Counted from the first letter of the stretch, positions 17,121 to 26,701 are shown. The stretch: 32,183 bases of DNA from Thermoplasmata archaeon (GCA_021816965.1 JAKAWU010000012.1:1-32183), one strand, 5' to 3'. The notes: a model not told the origin generated them from the letters alone. Made by a program: numbers and translations.

Positions 17121-18060
17121 ATTTATCTTCCTCCAGAAAACATTTCACTCCGGCATCCACGATATCCTTAATTCCCATATGAAAGTAATCAAAAAGTTCC
17201 CAAGACTTACCAGACTTTCCAAATGTGTCTCTCATGCCAATTCTCACAACTGATACTGGATATTCCTCAGATACCACCTCTGCAACTCTGCTTCCAAGGC
17301 CATTGTAAATGGAGTGCTCCTCTGCTGTGAGAATGTGTCCTGTACTCTTTGCATATTTTATAATATTTTCTCTGTCAAATGGTTTCATGGATGATACATT
17401 GATCACTGCCGCATCTATGGCTTGGTGTTTCAGTTCTTCCGCAGCAATCAACGCATGACCAACCATTGAACCATTGCAGAAAATTGTGAGATCACTACCG
17501 TCCCTCAGTACTGTGTTTTTACCCTCAATGAATTTGTAATCGGGCTGGTTAACCACAGGGAATTTTTCTCTTGACAGCCTTACATAATATGGAGTTCTCG
17601 TTTTTTCTACAAGATAATCCATAAGAGATGATACCTCAACAGTATCTGCAGGGACGATGACCTTCATGTTAGGAAGACCGCACATTATTCCAGTATCTTC
17701 TATGATCTGATGTGTGGCCCCATCCTCACCTACTGTGATTCCGGAATGGGTCACAACAAACTTCACGTCAATGTTGTTATAACATACAGATTGCCTTATC
17801 TGTTCATATGTTCTTGTGAGAAATACCGCAAATGTTGATACAAAAGCTTTCTTTCCGCTAAGTGCAAGGCCTGCTGCAGCGGTGACCATGGACTGTTCCG
17901 ATATTCCCATGTTGAAAAACCTTTCAGGAAATTTCTTTCCGAACATGCCTGTCCTGGTTGATGAAGAAAGATCTGCGTCCAGAACCACTATTTCTTTATG
18001 GGATTCCCCAAGGGCCACAAGTTTCTCACCATATTTTTCCCTTAGACTTTCGCTTGACAT
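17104..18060 (-). CDS. Transketolase, C-terminal subunit
   Basis: Carries the pyrimidine-binding and C-terminal domains of a split transketolase, which transfers two-carbon units between ketoses and aldoses. The 318 residues contain [19 protein letters not shown], with the catalytic glutamate that activates thiamine diphosphate, and [18 protein letters not shown], both diagnostic. The C-terminal domain closes with [16 protein letters not shown]. The ATG overlaps the N-subunit stop by one base (TAATG), so the pair is translationally coupled. Two-gene transketolases are usual in archaea. Confidence 0.94.
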   Translation of the reverse strand: MSSESLREKYGEKLVALGESHKEIVVLDADLSSSTRTGMFGKKFPERFFNMGISEQSMVTAAAGLALSGKKAFVSTFAVFLTRTYEQIRQSVCYNNIDVKFVVTHSGITVGEDGATHQIIEDTGIMCGLPNMKVIVPADTVEVSSLMDYLVEKTRTPYYVRLSREKFPVVNQPDYKFIEGKNTVLRDGSDLTIFCNGSMVGHALIAAEELKHQAIDAAVINVSSMKPFDRENIIKYAKSTGHILTAEEHSIYNGLGSRVAEVVSEEYPVSVVRIGMRDTFGKSGKSWELFDYFHMGIKDIVDAGVKCFLEEDKYETVS

Positions 18061-18935
18061 TATGTTGCACCTATTTCCTTCAATGCCTTTTCGAACTCTT
18101 CCTGGTTCGCAGGTGGAGAACCATGATACTTGCTTGTGTTTTCCATATAGCTAACACCCTTTCCCTTCACTGTATTTGCAATCAGAAATACAGGTTTTTC
18201 TCTTTTTTGTGAGGCAAAGGCAAATGCCCTCCTGATATCCCTGAAATCATGCCCGTTGAATTCTGTCACATCCCATCCAAAGCTTGCTGCCTTGGCAGAA
18301 ATGTCTCCCATAGGCATCACGTTCTCTGTCATATCATCGAGCTGGACCCTGTTCCTATCCAGTATTGCTATCAAATTGGATGTTTTGTATTTGCTTGCTG
18401 CCATCATGGTTTCCCAGATGTTTCCTTCCTCTATCTCCCCATCTCCAAGTATGACAAATACCCTGTAGGATTTTGAATCAAGCTTTGCTGCCAGTGCCAT
18501 TCCGAGTCCAATTCCAAGCCCCTGGCCCAGTGAACCAGTTGATGTTTCAACACCGGGTACTCCCCTATGAACATGTCCTTCAAGTTTCGAATTAATCTTC
18601 CTGAAACCCATGAGAAGTTCTACTGGAAAAAATCCCCTCAGGGCGAGAATCGTATAAAGTGCTGGTGAAGCATGCCCCTTGCTCATGATGAGCCTGTCTC
18701 TGTATGCAAGATTCTGATCTGTCGGATCAATATTCATCTCATTGAAATACAGGTAAGTGAGAACATCTATAATACTTAGAGATCCACCTGGATGACCGCT
18801 CTTTGCTTCATACACCATTCTTATAATATATTCCCTGGCCTTCTTTGAAATTTTCAATAATGTATCATCATTAAAATCGGTTGTTTTACCGGTAACCCCG
18901 GAATATTCTCCCATTTGCAGGTCTCTCCAATCCAT
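18060..18935 (-). CDS. Transketolase, N-terminal subunit
   Basis: Pyrophosphate-binding half of the split transketolase. The 291 residues include AKSGHPGGSLSIIDVLTYLY, MSKGHASPALYT, GSLGQGLGIGLGMALAAKL and the thiamine-diphosphate motif GDGEIEEGNIWE. The DRNRVQLDD segment and the closing KGVSYMEN match the family. It is the first gene of tktN-tktC-tal. The ATG at 18935 is the longest reading; GTTTTAATC about 17 nt upstream is a weak TATA candidate, and an ATG seven codons in is possible. Seventy-seven featureless bases separate it from the ftsZ stop. Confidence 0.93.
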   Translation of the reverse strand: MDWRDLQMGEYSGVTGKTTDFNDDTLLKISKKAREYIIRMVYEAKSGHPGGSLSIIDVLTYLYFNEMNIDPTDQNLAYRDRLIMSKGHASPALYTILALRGFFPVELLMGFRKINSKLEGHVHRGVPGVETSTGSLGQGLGIGLGMALAAKLDSKSYRVFVILGDGEIEEGNIWETMMAASKYKTSNLIAILDRNRVQLDDMTENVMPMGDISAKAASFGWDVTEFNGHDFRDIRRAFAFASQKREKPVFLIANTVKGKGVSYMENTSKYHGSPPANQEEFEKALKEIGAT

Positions 18936-19012
18936 GAATTAATACCCGATTAAAACTTTTTTGTAAAATGCTTTGTAAAAATCCTTTTTCCTATGTGTGT
19001 GCATCGTCGCTC

Positions 19013-20080
19013 CTAACTGTCAAAGCTTATATCCACACTACTGGAGTTATCATAATCTGAACTTATGCCTGTTGCAAAGAGAATAATCTTAACCTTGCCT
19101 TCAAACTCTGCTTTGGTCTCATATCTCTGTATAATCAGGGCATTTTCTGAAACGGAATCCTTTGCGAGTTTCATGGCCTCCATGTGTTCGGATGATGCAA
19201 GATCTGGGCCTCCAATTATGCTGATAAGCAATCCTTTTGCATCCCTTATCTTCACATCGCTGAATGGGTTGTTAATTGCCTGTTGAAATGCTTCCTTCAC
19301 TCTCTGTCCTGGTGGTGAATCTGATATTCCTACACCAAAAGCTCCAATACCCTTCCTTGAAATAAGTTTCTTCAAGTCTGTTATCTCAGTGTTAACAGAA
19401 TTTGTCTTTGTGACGGATTCAACGATTCCTATGATTGCATCCATCATGATTGAATTTGCCAGTGAAAATGCTGCATCAATTCTCTCCTTTGGTACCATTT
19501 CAAGCAATTTTCTATTGCTGAAAAGAATGACGGTATCAGTTGCCCTCAGAAAATTCTTTATCCCGGCTTCTGCGTTTTTCTCTCTCACCTTTCCCTCTGC
19601 CTCCAGAGGTGTCGATGCAATTCCAATGGTGATTGAATTATTCATATTTGCCCTATAAGCAATTACTGGCCCTGCACCTGTACCGGTTCCTCCACCCATC
19701 CCAGCAACTATGATTGCTATATTGGCCTGCTTCACAAGGTTATCAATTTCAGCTGAGGATTCTTTCGCTGCTTCCTCCCCCACTTTTGGATCTGCACCCG
19801 CCCCTCTTCCCTTGCAGAGTTCCTTGCCTATCACGAACCTGTAATCTGCATTGATTGTTTTTAGATGCTGTGCATCTGTGTTTGTTGCAATAAAATAAAC
19901 TTCAGCGCTTTCACTCACAAACAAATCTTTTTTCTGTGCCATCATGGAGATTGTGTTTGAACCTGCCCCACCTACACCAAAAACAAGTATCTTTTGTTTT
20001 GTATCTTCAACTATCTTCTTCAGTTCTTCTTCATCTATAAAAGCATCAGCATCAGGGAACATGCTGTCGGTGTCTGACAT
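19013..20080 (-). CDS. ftsZ: Cell-division GTPase FtsZ
   Basis: Tubulin homologue forming the division ring. From the ATG at 20080 it has 355 residues. GTP-binding loops are visible: VFGVGGAGSNTISMM, ATNTDAQHL, the tubulin signature MGGGTGTGAG, and TPLEAEGKVREKNAEAG. A C-terminal GTPase-activation domain follows (GIGAFGVGISD, RVKEAFQQAINNPF). The tail is short and acidic/serine-rich. The N-terminal extension EEELKKIVEDTKQKI resembles archaeal FtsZ1-type proteins. The start is chosen because the TATA box ATATTATA (20103-20110) is centred 26 nt upstream; the ATG at 20101 touches that box. Confidence 0.95.
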   Translation of the reverse strand: MSDTDSMFPDADAFIDEEELKKIVEDTKQKILVFGVGGAGSNTISMMAQKKDLFVSESAEVYFIATNTDAQHLKTINADYRFVIGKELCKGRGAGADPKVGEEAAKESSAEIDNLVKQANIAIIVAGMGGGTGTGAGPVIAYRANMNNSITIGIASTPLEAEGKVREKNAEAGIKNFLRATDTVILFSNRKLLEMVPKERIDAAFSLANSIMMDAIIGIVESVTKTNSVNTEITDLKKLISRKGIGAFGVGISDSPPGQRVKEAFQQAINNPFSDVKIRDAKGLLISIIGGPDLASSEHMEAMKLAKDSVSENALIIQRYETKAEFEGKVKIILFATGISSDYDNSSSVDISFDS

Positions 20081-20102
20081 ATGGGAATATATCATTTCCA
20101 TA

Positions 20103-20110
20103 TATAATAT
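20103..20110 (-). promoter_or_regulatory. TATA box for ftsZ
   Basis: ATATTATA on the minus strand is centred 26-27 nt before the ATG at 20080. This selects a leaderless start seven codons inside the longest open frame. Confidence 0.55.
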
Positions 20111-20166
20111 CTTTATTTATCAAAGTAAAAATAAGAGAATTATGTGCGGAAAGCACTTTTACGATT

Positions 20167-21771
20167 TCACTTGTGGCCCAGCAATTCCCTTAGAGCCTTC
20201 TTATCTATCTTCCCCGTGTATCCTTTCTTAAAAGAATCAATTTTGATAAACTCATCCGGAATCCAGAATTTCTCTATTCTTCTCTGCTCCACAAACTTCA
20301 GTAGGAAATCCCTCATTTTATCCAGATCTATCTCCTCTTCCGCAGTATAAAATGCAACGGGCCGCTCTCCCCATTTTTCATCCTTCTTCCCAATCACTGC
20401 AACTTCCTTTACCTTTCCAAACAGGCTGATAACATCCTCAATGATAAGAGTTGGAATAAATTCTCCCCCTGATTTTACAGAATCCTTTTCCCTGTCTGAA
20501 ATATTCAGATATCCATGTTCATCCATATATCCTATGTCCCCGGTATGCAGCCATCCATCTTTCCATAATTTCTTTGTGGCATCTGGATCCTTGTAATATT
20601 CACTTGTAAGATAGGGGCATCTTGCAGTAATCTCTCCTATTTCATGACTGTCTGTGATGTCTTTTCCGTTTCTGTCTATTATTTTAATTTCTACAAGAGG
20701 TGCAGGCATTCCAGCTTTCATTGCAAGTTCTTCCTGCATTTCACTGTTCAATTCTCTGGAATGTTGATTGAGCACTGCTACTGAAAGAATAGGAGCAGTC
20801 TCTGATAACCCATATCCAGCCACAGTCCGTATGTTGAATTTTTTAGCAGCCGTGTAAAGACCTTTCGTGAGTGCAGCTCCTCCAATTATGACCCTCAAAT
20901 TCAGTTTTGGTAAAACGTTCTCTGCGGTCTTATCTGATATGAGCATAAACAGAATGGATGGAACCATGGCAGAAACCGTGACGTTTTCCTTTTTCATCTG
21001 GGCAATAATCGATTCCGGAACATACTTTCCCGCAAGGACATATTTATTTCCACGCATAATGCTTGCCTGAGGCATTCCCCATGCATGCACATGAAACATT
21101 GGAACAAGAGGCATTATCACGTCTGAGGATTTCACATTTATAGGTTCGTCAGAAATCATCATGGAGGTGTTGTATGCCAGAGTTACAAGATCCCTGTGCC
21201 TGAACGTGACTCCCTTTGGCATACCTGTTGAACCGGAAGTATAGAAAATAGTGGCAATGTCATTTTCATTTACTGAAGGGAGTGAAACTGAATACGTATT
21301 ATTGAGGAAATCGTCAAGATAATAAACATTGTTGAATGGCAAATTCACCTCATCCTTTCCAGTCCTATAAATAATCCATCCCTTCACAAAACCAAAAAAT
21401 TCACTGTACGATACTAGTTGCTTTGCCAATTCATCCCTTATAATTACATAGGAATCTTCAGCGTGATTCATAGTATAATAAATCAACTCATTTGGATATC
21501 TTATGTTCACTGTGTGGAGAATCGCGCCGCAGATCGGGACGGCATAGAATGCTTCCATGAAATGTATGGTGTCATAGTCCAGTATGGCGACCTTATCTCC
21601 GTGTTTTACGCCTATGTTCATGAGTCCTTTCGCAAAATTTTCGACATTCTTCTCAAATTCCCTGTAAGTAAATTCCCCAAATTGAGAATCCACTATTTTT
21701 TGCTCAGGGTTTCTTCTGACAGAACTTCTTAAGAGATTGCCTATGGTGAGTTCATATGGGATGTATGCCAT
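20167..21771 (-). CDS. Acyl-CoA synthetase (fatty-acid-CoA ligase, AMP-forming)
   Basis: Activates a carboxylic acid as acyl-AMP and then acyl-CoA. The 534 residues show the ANL-superfamily motifs in order: FYTSGSTGMPKGVTFRH (A3, P-loop-like), MFHVHAWGMPQ, AGYGLSETAPILS (A5), WLHTGDIGYMDEHGYLNISDREKDSVKSGGE read in pieces as A7/A8, and a C-terminal GYTGKIDKKALRE with the catalytic lysine. The MFHVHAWG and LHTVNIRY segments resemble medium/long-chain (AlkK-type) ligases, but chain length is not certain. It is a single gene with its own TATA box and a leaderless ATG. Confidence 0.9.
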   Translation of the reverse strand: MAYIPYELTIGNLLRSSVRRNPEQKIVDSQFGEFTYREFEKNVENFAKGLMNIGVKHGDKVAILDYDTIHFMEAFYAVPICGAILHTVNIRYPNELIYYTMNHAEDSYVIIRDELAKQLVSYSEFFGFVKGWIIYRTGKDEVNLPFNNVYYLDDFLNNTYSVSLPSVNENDIATIFYTSGSTGMPKGVTFRHRDLVTLAYNTSMMISDEPINVKSSDVIMPLVPMFHVHAWGMPQASIMRGNKYVLAGKYVPESIIAQMKKENVTVSAMVPSILFMLISDKTAENVLPKLNLRVIIGGAALTKGLYTAAKKFNIRTVAGYGLSETAPILSVAVLNQHSRELNSEMQEELAMKAGMPAPLVEIKIIDRNGKDITDSHEIGEITARCPYLTSEYYKDPDATKKLWKDGWLHTGDIGYMDEHGYLNISDREKDSVKSGGEFIPTLIIEDVISLFGKVKEVAVIGKKDEKWGERPVAFYTAEEEIDLDKMRDFLLKFVEQRRIEKFWIPDEFIKIDSFKKGYTGKIDKKALRELLGHK

Positions 21772-21792
21772 ACATATTATATTGGAATGGAT

Positions 21793-21800
21793 GTTATATG
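21793..21800 (-). promoter_or_regulatory. TATA box for acyl-CoA synthetase gene
   Basis: CATATAAC on the minus strand is centred 25-26 nt before the ATG at 21771. The remainder of the divergent gap to 21939 contains an AT-rich GTTTAAAATT but no other feature I can support. Confidence 0.55.
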
Positions 21801-21939
21801 TTTTTCCAATTTTGGACAGAATTGATTGAACGTCATTTAGAATTGTTTAAAATTCCCATAAATTACATTTTCTTTCATGAATTAAGTTGAGTCGAACTGC
21901 TCCGATGTGAACAGATTAATATTGATTGATTTATTATAC

Positions 21940-22968
21940 ATGGCATTGAAACAACCTCGTATTGATGATAAAGGAGTATCTGCCATAGTGGGTACTTTGC
22001 TGCTTATTTCCATAACAGTCATGCTGATGGCTACAATTGGATTGTTCCTTTTCTCAAATATACCAACTACAAATCCAGTGAAACCAGAGATTTCCATTAC
22101 GTCTGAACAAACTTCATCAGGGAATTACATTATAGTGATCGATCAGGTGACTGAAACAATAAAACCAGGCCAGATAATTATTGATCTCACTTTTTCAAAC
22201 TATTCCAAGTCCGTAATGATTCAGCTTTCTGGAAACAGGGTCTATTATGCATATCCTGCAATCGTGGATGCAATTACAACGTTTTACCAGTATAATGGTC
22301 CCATTTCTGTGATCAATGCATCCCTGGTGTTCTATGTTTATGTTCCGCACAACATACATCTATCATACGTATCATTTATAGATAAATCTACAGACAGCAT
22401 GGTTGCGGAAAATTCAGTTAAATTATATTCCGGGTCACAATCAGTATGTCTGTTGCCCTGGATAGCATACGATCTTTCAGGTTATACCTCTGTTCCCTCA
22501 TTCTCAACATTAAATAATACCGACCTGCCATCACCTACAAATATAACCATGTTCAACCCAACATTGGCTAACGGGTTTGAGTACAATTCCACGCCGTTCC
22601 AGAAACATATAGAACCACAATATATCTTTTGGAGAAATAACATATCATTCTATTTCAGCAACCTGAACAAATCCACTGATTATAATAAGGGATATGGTGC
22701 TTATTTCATATCAGAATTCAACGTGAGCAGTACCCTGAAATCTTTGAATATTTCAGCTTATTCTACCGAGCCTTCCTTCATTAAAATCTATAACACTTCT
22801 GGATTTAGCGATTATACTTACCTGAATGATTCCTCCAATGGAAAAATTTATGCCAATAATACAACTGTCAGCCTTGATTTAAAACCAGGCATTTACGTTG
22901 TTTATATATATTACTTCTTCACAGCCAGGGATGGAATGCTGGCATTCAAGATGGAGTCATACTTCTAA
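21940..22968 (+). CDS. Archaeal type IV pilin-like surface protein
   Basis: 342 residues. The N-terminus (DDKGVSAIVGTLLLISITVM) is the hallmark of the archaeal pilin N-terminal domain: a short charged leader, cleavage by a PibD/FlaK-type peptidase near KG|VSAIVG, and a hydrophobic assembly helix. The remaining roughly 300 residues are a beta-rich exported domain, rich in Ser, Thr, Tyr and Asn, with about a dozen N-x-S/T sequons, suggesting heavy N-glycosylation. It is longer than most pilins, so it may be an adhesin-like minor pilin. A GTG at 21907 extends the frame, but the ATG at 21940 places the leader correctly. No assembly ATPase gene is nearby. Confidence 0.78.
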   Translation: MALKQPRIDDKGVSAIVGTLLLISITVMLMATIGLFLFSNIPTTNPVKPEISITSEQTSSGNYIIVIDQVTETIKPGQIIIDLTFSNYSKSVMIQLSGNRVYYAYPAIVDAITTFYQYNGPISVINASLVFYVYVPHNIHLSYVSFIDKSTDSMVAENSVKLYSGSQSVCLLPWIAYDLSGYTSVPSFSTLNNTDLPSPTNITMFNPTLANGFEYNSTPFQKHIEPQYIFWRNNISFYFSNLNKSTDYNKGYGAYFISEFNVSSTLKSLNISAYSTEPSFIKIYNTSGFSDYTYLNDSSNGKIYANNTTVSLDLKPGIYVVYIYYFFTARDGMLAFKMESYF

Positions 22969-24026
22969 TTTATCCTGAGTCTTTCCACTTCAAGAGCATC
23001 CCATGTTGGATACTCCTCCACTTCATAAAGTTCATACTGTACTTTTCCCTTGAGATCCTCCACGAGCCATGGGGCAATTTCAACTCTTCTTTTAGCACTG
23101 TTTACCTGCATCATGGATTCAGGGACACCGATTGATGTCAAGTTTGATATTATTTCTTCAGCCTCTCCGCCCTCGATTATTCCCTTTATGATGGTCCCAT
23201 CCTTTGTTATTACATCTATATTCCTAGCAACATTCTTTGCCCTTCTCTTGAGCCTGTTCTTCAACTGCACAGAATCCTTGAATGAAGCAGAACAATAATG
23301 CACGGTAAAATCAGGATTGTCCTTCACCATTTTTATTGCCATTTCTTGGCTTCCCTTTGTGCCAGATTCAACATCATTCTTTACACTGTAGTCATGTCCG
23401 AGAAGATTTCCATAATTTGTCTCTGAAAATTCCAGTTCATTCAGATTTATGAAATCAAGTTCCATCCGTCTGCTGAAGTCGATCAAGTTCTCCATGTCAT
23501 CGGTCCTTCCTGGAAGGCTTGGAACCTCTATGCCCACATTCATTCCTGAGTCTCTTGCCCATTTTATCCTGTCCTTAAATATGGATCTATCCATGTGGCT
23601 CCATATCTCTTCGGGGGGATGGAATCTGATCTCATCAAGACCAGCTTTCGCGACTGATTCAATTCCTTCTCTTGAACCACTTATGGAATATAGATGAATA
23701 TGATGTTTTTCACCAAAGTTATCCTTCAAAGCACGAATATAATCTGAAGTCCTCTCATAGAATTTCAATGGATCTCCACCGGTTATTCCTGTGCCAGTGG
23801 CCTGGATCATGTTAGCCTCGAAGATTGCATCTCTGAAACCGCTTATTGGCATCTCATCTGCATACATCACATCTTTCATTTTCTTCTGTTCTGATATGGG
23901 GCAGTAGAAACATTTTGCATCACATATACCTGATATGAAAAGAACCATCTTCGCACCCTTGGCACACATGGTGCATCCGGTTGGTAACGTTCCAGTATAA
24001 GCAGACTTTCCAGGTAGTGACTTCAT
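22965..24026 (-). CDS. Radical SAM protein, COG2108-like
   Basis: 353 residues. The radical SAM cluster motif CDAKCFYC (C35, C39, C42) is preceded by an additional pair C18-x2-C21 in GCTMCAKGAKM, an arrangement of the archaeal COG2108 family, which is related to pyruvate formate-lyase activating enzyme and is uncharacterised. GITGGDPL is the SAM-binding GGE-like motif. The barrel continues through IHLYSISGS, EIRFHPP and NVGIEVPSLPGR. A C-terminal domain of about 100 residues (VITKDGTIIKGIIEGG, RRVEIAPW) is not recognised. It overlaps the convergent pilin gene by 4 nt and has its own TATA box. Confidence 0.85.
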   Translation of the reverse strand: MKSLPGKSAYTGTLPTGCTMCAKGAKMVLFISGICDAKCFYCPISEQKKMKDVMYADEMPISGFRDAIFEANMIQATGTGITGGDPLKFYERTSDYIRALKDNFGEKHHIHLYSISGSREGIESVAKAGLDEIRFHPPEEIWSHMDRSIFKDRIKWARDSGMNVGIEVPSLPGRTDDMENLIDFSRRMELDFINLNELEFSETNYGNLLGHDYSVKNDVESGTKGSQEMAIKMVKDNPDFTVHYCSASFKDSVQLKNRLKRRAKNVARNIDVITKDGTIIKGIIEGGEAEEIISNLTSIGVPESMMQVNSAKRRVEIAPWLVEDLKGKVQYELYEVEEYPTWDALEVERLRIN

Positions 24027-24047
24027 TGAACTGTTATTATATGAGAA

Positions 24048-24055
24048 TATTTAAG
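24048..24055 (-). promoter_or_regulatory. TATA box for radical SAM gene
   Basis: CTTAAATA on the minus strand is centred 25-26 nt before the ATG at 24026, consistent with a leaderless mRNA separate from the upstream purB operon. Confidence 0.55.
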
Positions 24056-24067
24056 GAGTATGTATTT

Positions 24068-24649
24068 CTAAAGATCCTCCAGTGTCTTCTGATCGTTGTC
24101 CCTGAGTTCTTCTATGATGAACTTCAGGTCGTAGTGCGAAATACATATGTCCCTGAGTACTTTCATTATCTTGTCCTGATCTTTCATATCAGATGGCTCA
24201 ATGGTTCTCTCAGTTTCACTTATATTTATCCCCATCATGGCCAATTTTTCCATATATTCTGATTTTTTGCCTGTATTAGCCTGCCTGTAATTTATTGGCA
24301 GATCAGTTCCACACAGCTCAATTTCTCTTATGAATATGGGCCTGTTAAAGATGTAATTAAGGGTCATGAGGCAGATATCCCCATTCTTCTCTGGAAAAAT
24401 GTTACGGATGGAGCGTCCAATGGAGGCGTAGGCATTGTTCACACGTCCTTCATTTATTGAGTATACCTTTGCAGGCCTAATGTCCTTGAATTTTAGGTGA
24501 CCTAAATCGACCATTGCTGAAAGATACCCTGAAAGAGTCAACCTGTGTGTCTGTATTCCTATTCTGTCAAGTTTTTCCTTGATTCCAGAAATGGAAAGTT
24601 CACCATCTTTAAGTATTGCAACTATTTTTTTTGATTCTCCGTCCATCAT
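24068..24649 (-). CDS. Winged-helix-like protein cotranscribed with purB
   Basis: 193 residues, family not recognised. The first 70 residues look like a winged helix: KKIVAILKDGELSISGIKEKL, a helix LTLSGYLSAMVDLGHLKFKD, and a wing ending KVYSINEG, as in ArsR/MarR-type regulators. The C-terminal part is helical and acidic with IKPxx-free, charged repeats and no membrane segment. It overlaps the purB stop by four bases (ATGA), with AAGGGA just upstream, so it is translated from the purB mRNA. It may be a regulator, but nothing shows its target. Confidence 0.65.
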   Translation of the reverse strand: MMDGESKKIVAILKDGELSISGIKEKLDRIGIQTHRLTLSGYLSAMVDLGHLKFKDIRPAKVYSINEGRVNNAYASIGRSIRNIFPEKNGDICLMTLNYIFNRPIFIREIELCGTDLPINYRQANTGKKSEYMEKLAMMGINISETERTIEPSDMKDQDKIMKVLRDICISHYDLKFIIEELRDNDQKTLEDL

Positions 24650-25995
24650 AAATTATCCCTTCTCAATAATTTGGTTCTCCCTATTGTTTCCATGCATATT
24701 TCATGTGATGATCCTGTGAAGTTGTGTGGATCCAGTATGTTATCCATCTCTTCCTTTGTGAAATATTTCCCAAATGGGCTCTTCTCCAGAATGCTTCTCA
24801 ACTTATCCTTTCCAGAGTAAAAGTCCATGGATATTTCCCTTATAATCTCATGGGATTCCTGCCTGTCCACTTTTTTCAATGCAAGTTCAATGGTGAGCCT
24901 CTCCGATATGCAGAGCGGAGATTCCATAAGATTCTTTTCCATGGCTTCTGTGTTAACAAATAGGAAATTTAAAATTTTGTTCATTTTAACAAGTATATCA
25001 TCCAGAAGAATACATGAGTATGGTATTGTGAACCTTTCAAGTGCGCTGTTCGTTAGATCTCTTTCATGCCACTGAACTGCTGCTTCCATTTCAGGTGTCA
25101 CATAAGCCCGTATGATTCTGGAAAGACTGCAAACGTTTTCGCTTGTAATTGGATTTCTCTTGCTTGGCATGGACGATGAGCCCACCTGTTTCTTCACGTC
25201 GAAATATTCCATGACCTCGTTAATCTCTGGCCTCTGGAGATTTCTTATTTCTGTTCCAATCTTTTCAAGAGTCAATGCTATACCTGATAGAACCTGAAGA
25301 AACTCCACATATCTATCCCTGGCTACAATCTGCCCTGTGGCCCCTTCGGCATAAAGCCCAAGTTTCTTCATGACCTGTTCATTGACTTCCAGACCCTTTC
25401 CGCCCATTCCTGCTGCTGTGCCAACGGGCCCAAGGGCCTTTCCCACCAGGACTCTTTTCTCCGATTCCCTGATCCTTTCATAATGCCTGTTCATTTCGTC
25501 AAGCCACGCAGCAACCTTTAGGCCGAATGTAATTGGACTTGCATGCTGCCCATGTGTTCTTCCGAGCATGGGCTGTCTTGAATATTTTTCAATGAGTGAT
25601 ATCATGGCGTCCTGCACTTCACGCAAATCTTTGTAAAGAAAATCATAGAACTCTTTAAGCTGAAGCGCTGTGGCAGTATCATTCACGTCATTGGATGTGA
25701 GCCCGAAATGAAGATATGGAAAACTTCCACCTGACTGCTCCCTCACAGTTCTCAGGAAAGACATTATATCATGGTGAGTTTCCTTCTCTATCTCGCTCAT
25801 TCTTGAGATATCCACCCCTTTCTTCAGGATTTTTTTCAGGCTCTCAAGATTTTCTGGAGGAATGATGCCAAGTGACGATTCGACTTCAGCCACTGCGATC
25901 TCAAATTGGAGCATAAGGTTGGAACGGTTCTGATCATCAAAAATATGTTTTATCTCATTTCTTCCATATCTATTTTCCAGAGGTGAAACAGTCAC
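24646..25995 (-). CDS. purB: Adenylosuccinate lyase
   Basis: Acts twice in purine synthesis: cleaves SAICAR to AICAR and adenylosuccinate to AMP, releasing fumarate. The 449 residues match the family. Motifs are PLENRYGRNEI at the start, LTSNDVNDTATALQL, GRTHGQHASPITFG with the catalytic histidine, and the fumarase/aspartase signature SSSMPSKRNPITSE with the catalytic serine loop. The start is GTG at 25995, placed by a TTTTAAAAT box about 23 nt upstream; an overlapping ATG is out of frame. It is first in a two-gene operon. Confidence 0.95.
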   Translation of the reverse strand: MTVSPLENRYGRNEIKHIFDDQNRSNLMLQFEIAVAEVESSLGIIPPENLESLKKILKKGVDISRMSEIEKETHHDIMSFLRTVREQSGGSFPYLHFGLTSNDVNDTATALQLKEFYDFLYKDLREVQDAMISLIEKYSRQPMLGRTHGQHASPITFGLKVAAWLDEMNRHYERIRESEKRVLVGKALGPVGTAAGMGGKGLEVNEQVMKKLGLYAEGATGQIVARDRYVEFLQVLSGIALTLEKIGTEIRNLQRPEINEVMEYFDVKKQVGSSSMPSKRNPITSENVCSLSRIIRAYVTPEMEAAVQWHERDLTNSALERFTIPYSCILLDDILVKMNKILNFLFVNTEAMEKNLMESPLCISERLTIELALKKVDRQESHEIIREISMDFYSGKDKLRSILEKSPFGKYFTKEEMDNILDPHNFTGSSHEICMETIGRTKLLRRDNL

Positions 25996-26013
25996 ATCAG
26001 TGAATAAGGTATA

Positions 26014-26022
26014 ATTTTAAAA
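26014..26022 (-). promoter_or_regulatory. TATA box for purB operon
   Basis: TTTTAAAAT on the minus strand is centred about 23 nt before the GTG at 25995, in the short gap after dph6. Confidence 0.5.
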
Positions 26023-26047
26023 GCTTTCCCATGCATCATTATGATTT

Positions 26048-26680
26048 CTATAAGTACAGTTCTCTGAAACCTGTTGAACCATTCCATATATCCCTGTATG
26101 ATTTGACTGAAATATCCTTTCCAAGATATGATAGAACAAAAGATTCATACTCCCCACCTTCTCCTGAGATATTGATGCCATGCTTGATCTTAATACTGAG
26201 CAGTTCGGAAATGAGTTCATGGTCAATGGTTCTTCCCAGATATTTTCTTCCCAGTCCATCTGCAGAAACAGAAACAAGCATTGCCCCGATGCCAGAAGAT
26301 ATAACAGAATTTAGCTCTTTTTCCTGATCCATTAGCCAGAGTGGTGTTAAGGAGACTATTCCCAATTCCGTGCACATTTTCTCAATCCTTGTCTTCTGGT
26401 AGTTCGACGCAATGGCCCCGCTGATGAGAGCTTCTGCTTTTGTTTCATTTACAATTCTTACAATGTCTTCACGAAATGTGTCTTCTTTTATCGCTATATT
26501 CCGGATGCTGAGAAGTTGGGATACAGCCCCTGCATGGATATGGTTTGGAAAATGGAACATCATTGAATCTTCATGAGGGTATACCGTGACTGTTGCAACG
26601 ATGTCATGTCCCTGTTCCATCGCAATCAGCGCTGAAAGGAAAGAGTCTTTTCCTCCTGAAAAAAGGGTTATTGATTTCAT
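26048..26680 (-). CDS. dph6: Diphthine-ammonia ligase Dph6
   Basis: ATP-dependent amidation of diphthine on EF-2, the last step of diphthamide formation. From the ATG at 26680 it has 210 residues, the usual length of the archaeal form without the fused RidA domains of eukaryotes. The N-type ATP pyrophosphatase loop SGGKDS (8-13) is clear. [25 protein letters not shown] and [11 protein letters not shown] are diagnostic of the Dph6/MJ0570 family. A longer open frame to 26977 only runs antisense into the peroxiredoxin gene. GATATAAG (26702-26709) is centred 25 nt upstream. Confidence 0.9.
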   Translation of the reverse strand: MKSITLFSGGKDSFLSALIAMEQGHDIVATVTVYPHEDSMMFHFPNHIHAGAVSQLLSIRNIAIKEDTFREDIVRIVNETKAEALISGAIASNYQKTRIEKMCTELGIVSLTPLWLMDQEKELNSVISSGIGAMLVSVSADGLGRKYLGRTIDHELISELLSIKIKHGINISGEGGEYESFVLSYLGKDISVKSYRDIWNGSTGFRELYL

Positions 26681-26686
26681 GATAAC

Positions 26687-26695
26687 ATTATATAT
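26687..26695 (+). promoter_or_regulatory. TATA box candidate for peroxiredoxin
   Basis: ATTATATAT is centred about 33 nt before the ATG at 26724, which would give a transcript start about 7 nt ahead of the ATG. It lies between the dph6 ATG and the dph6 TATA box, so the two divergent promoters interleave. Confidence 0.4.
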
Positions 26696-26701
26696 CGTTT
26701 G

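Noticed and set aside
21880-21912. GTCGAACTGC-like stretch resembling a tRNA T-arm
   Set aside because: No matching acceptor, D or anticodon arms can be found around it, and the GTTCGAA consensus is not met.
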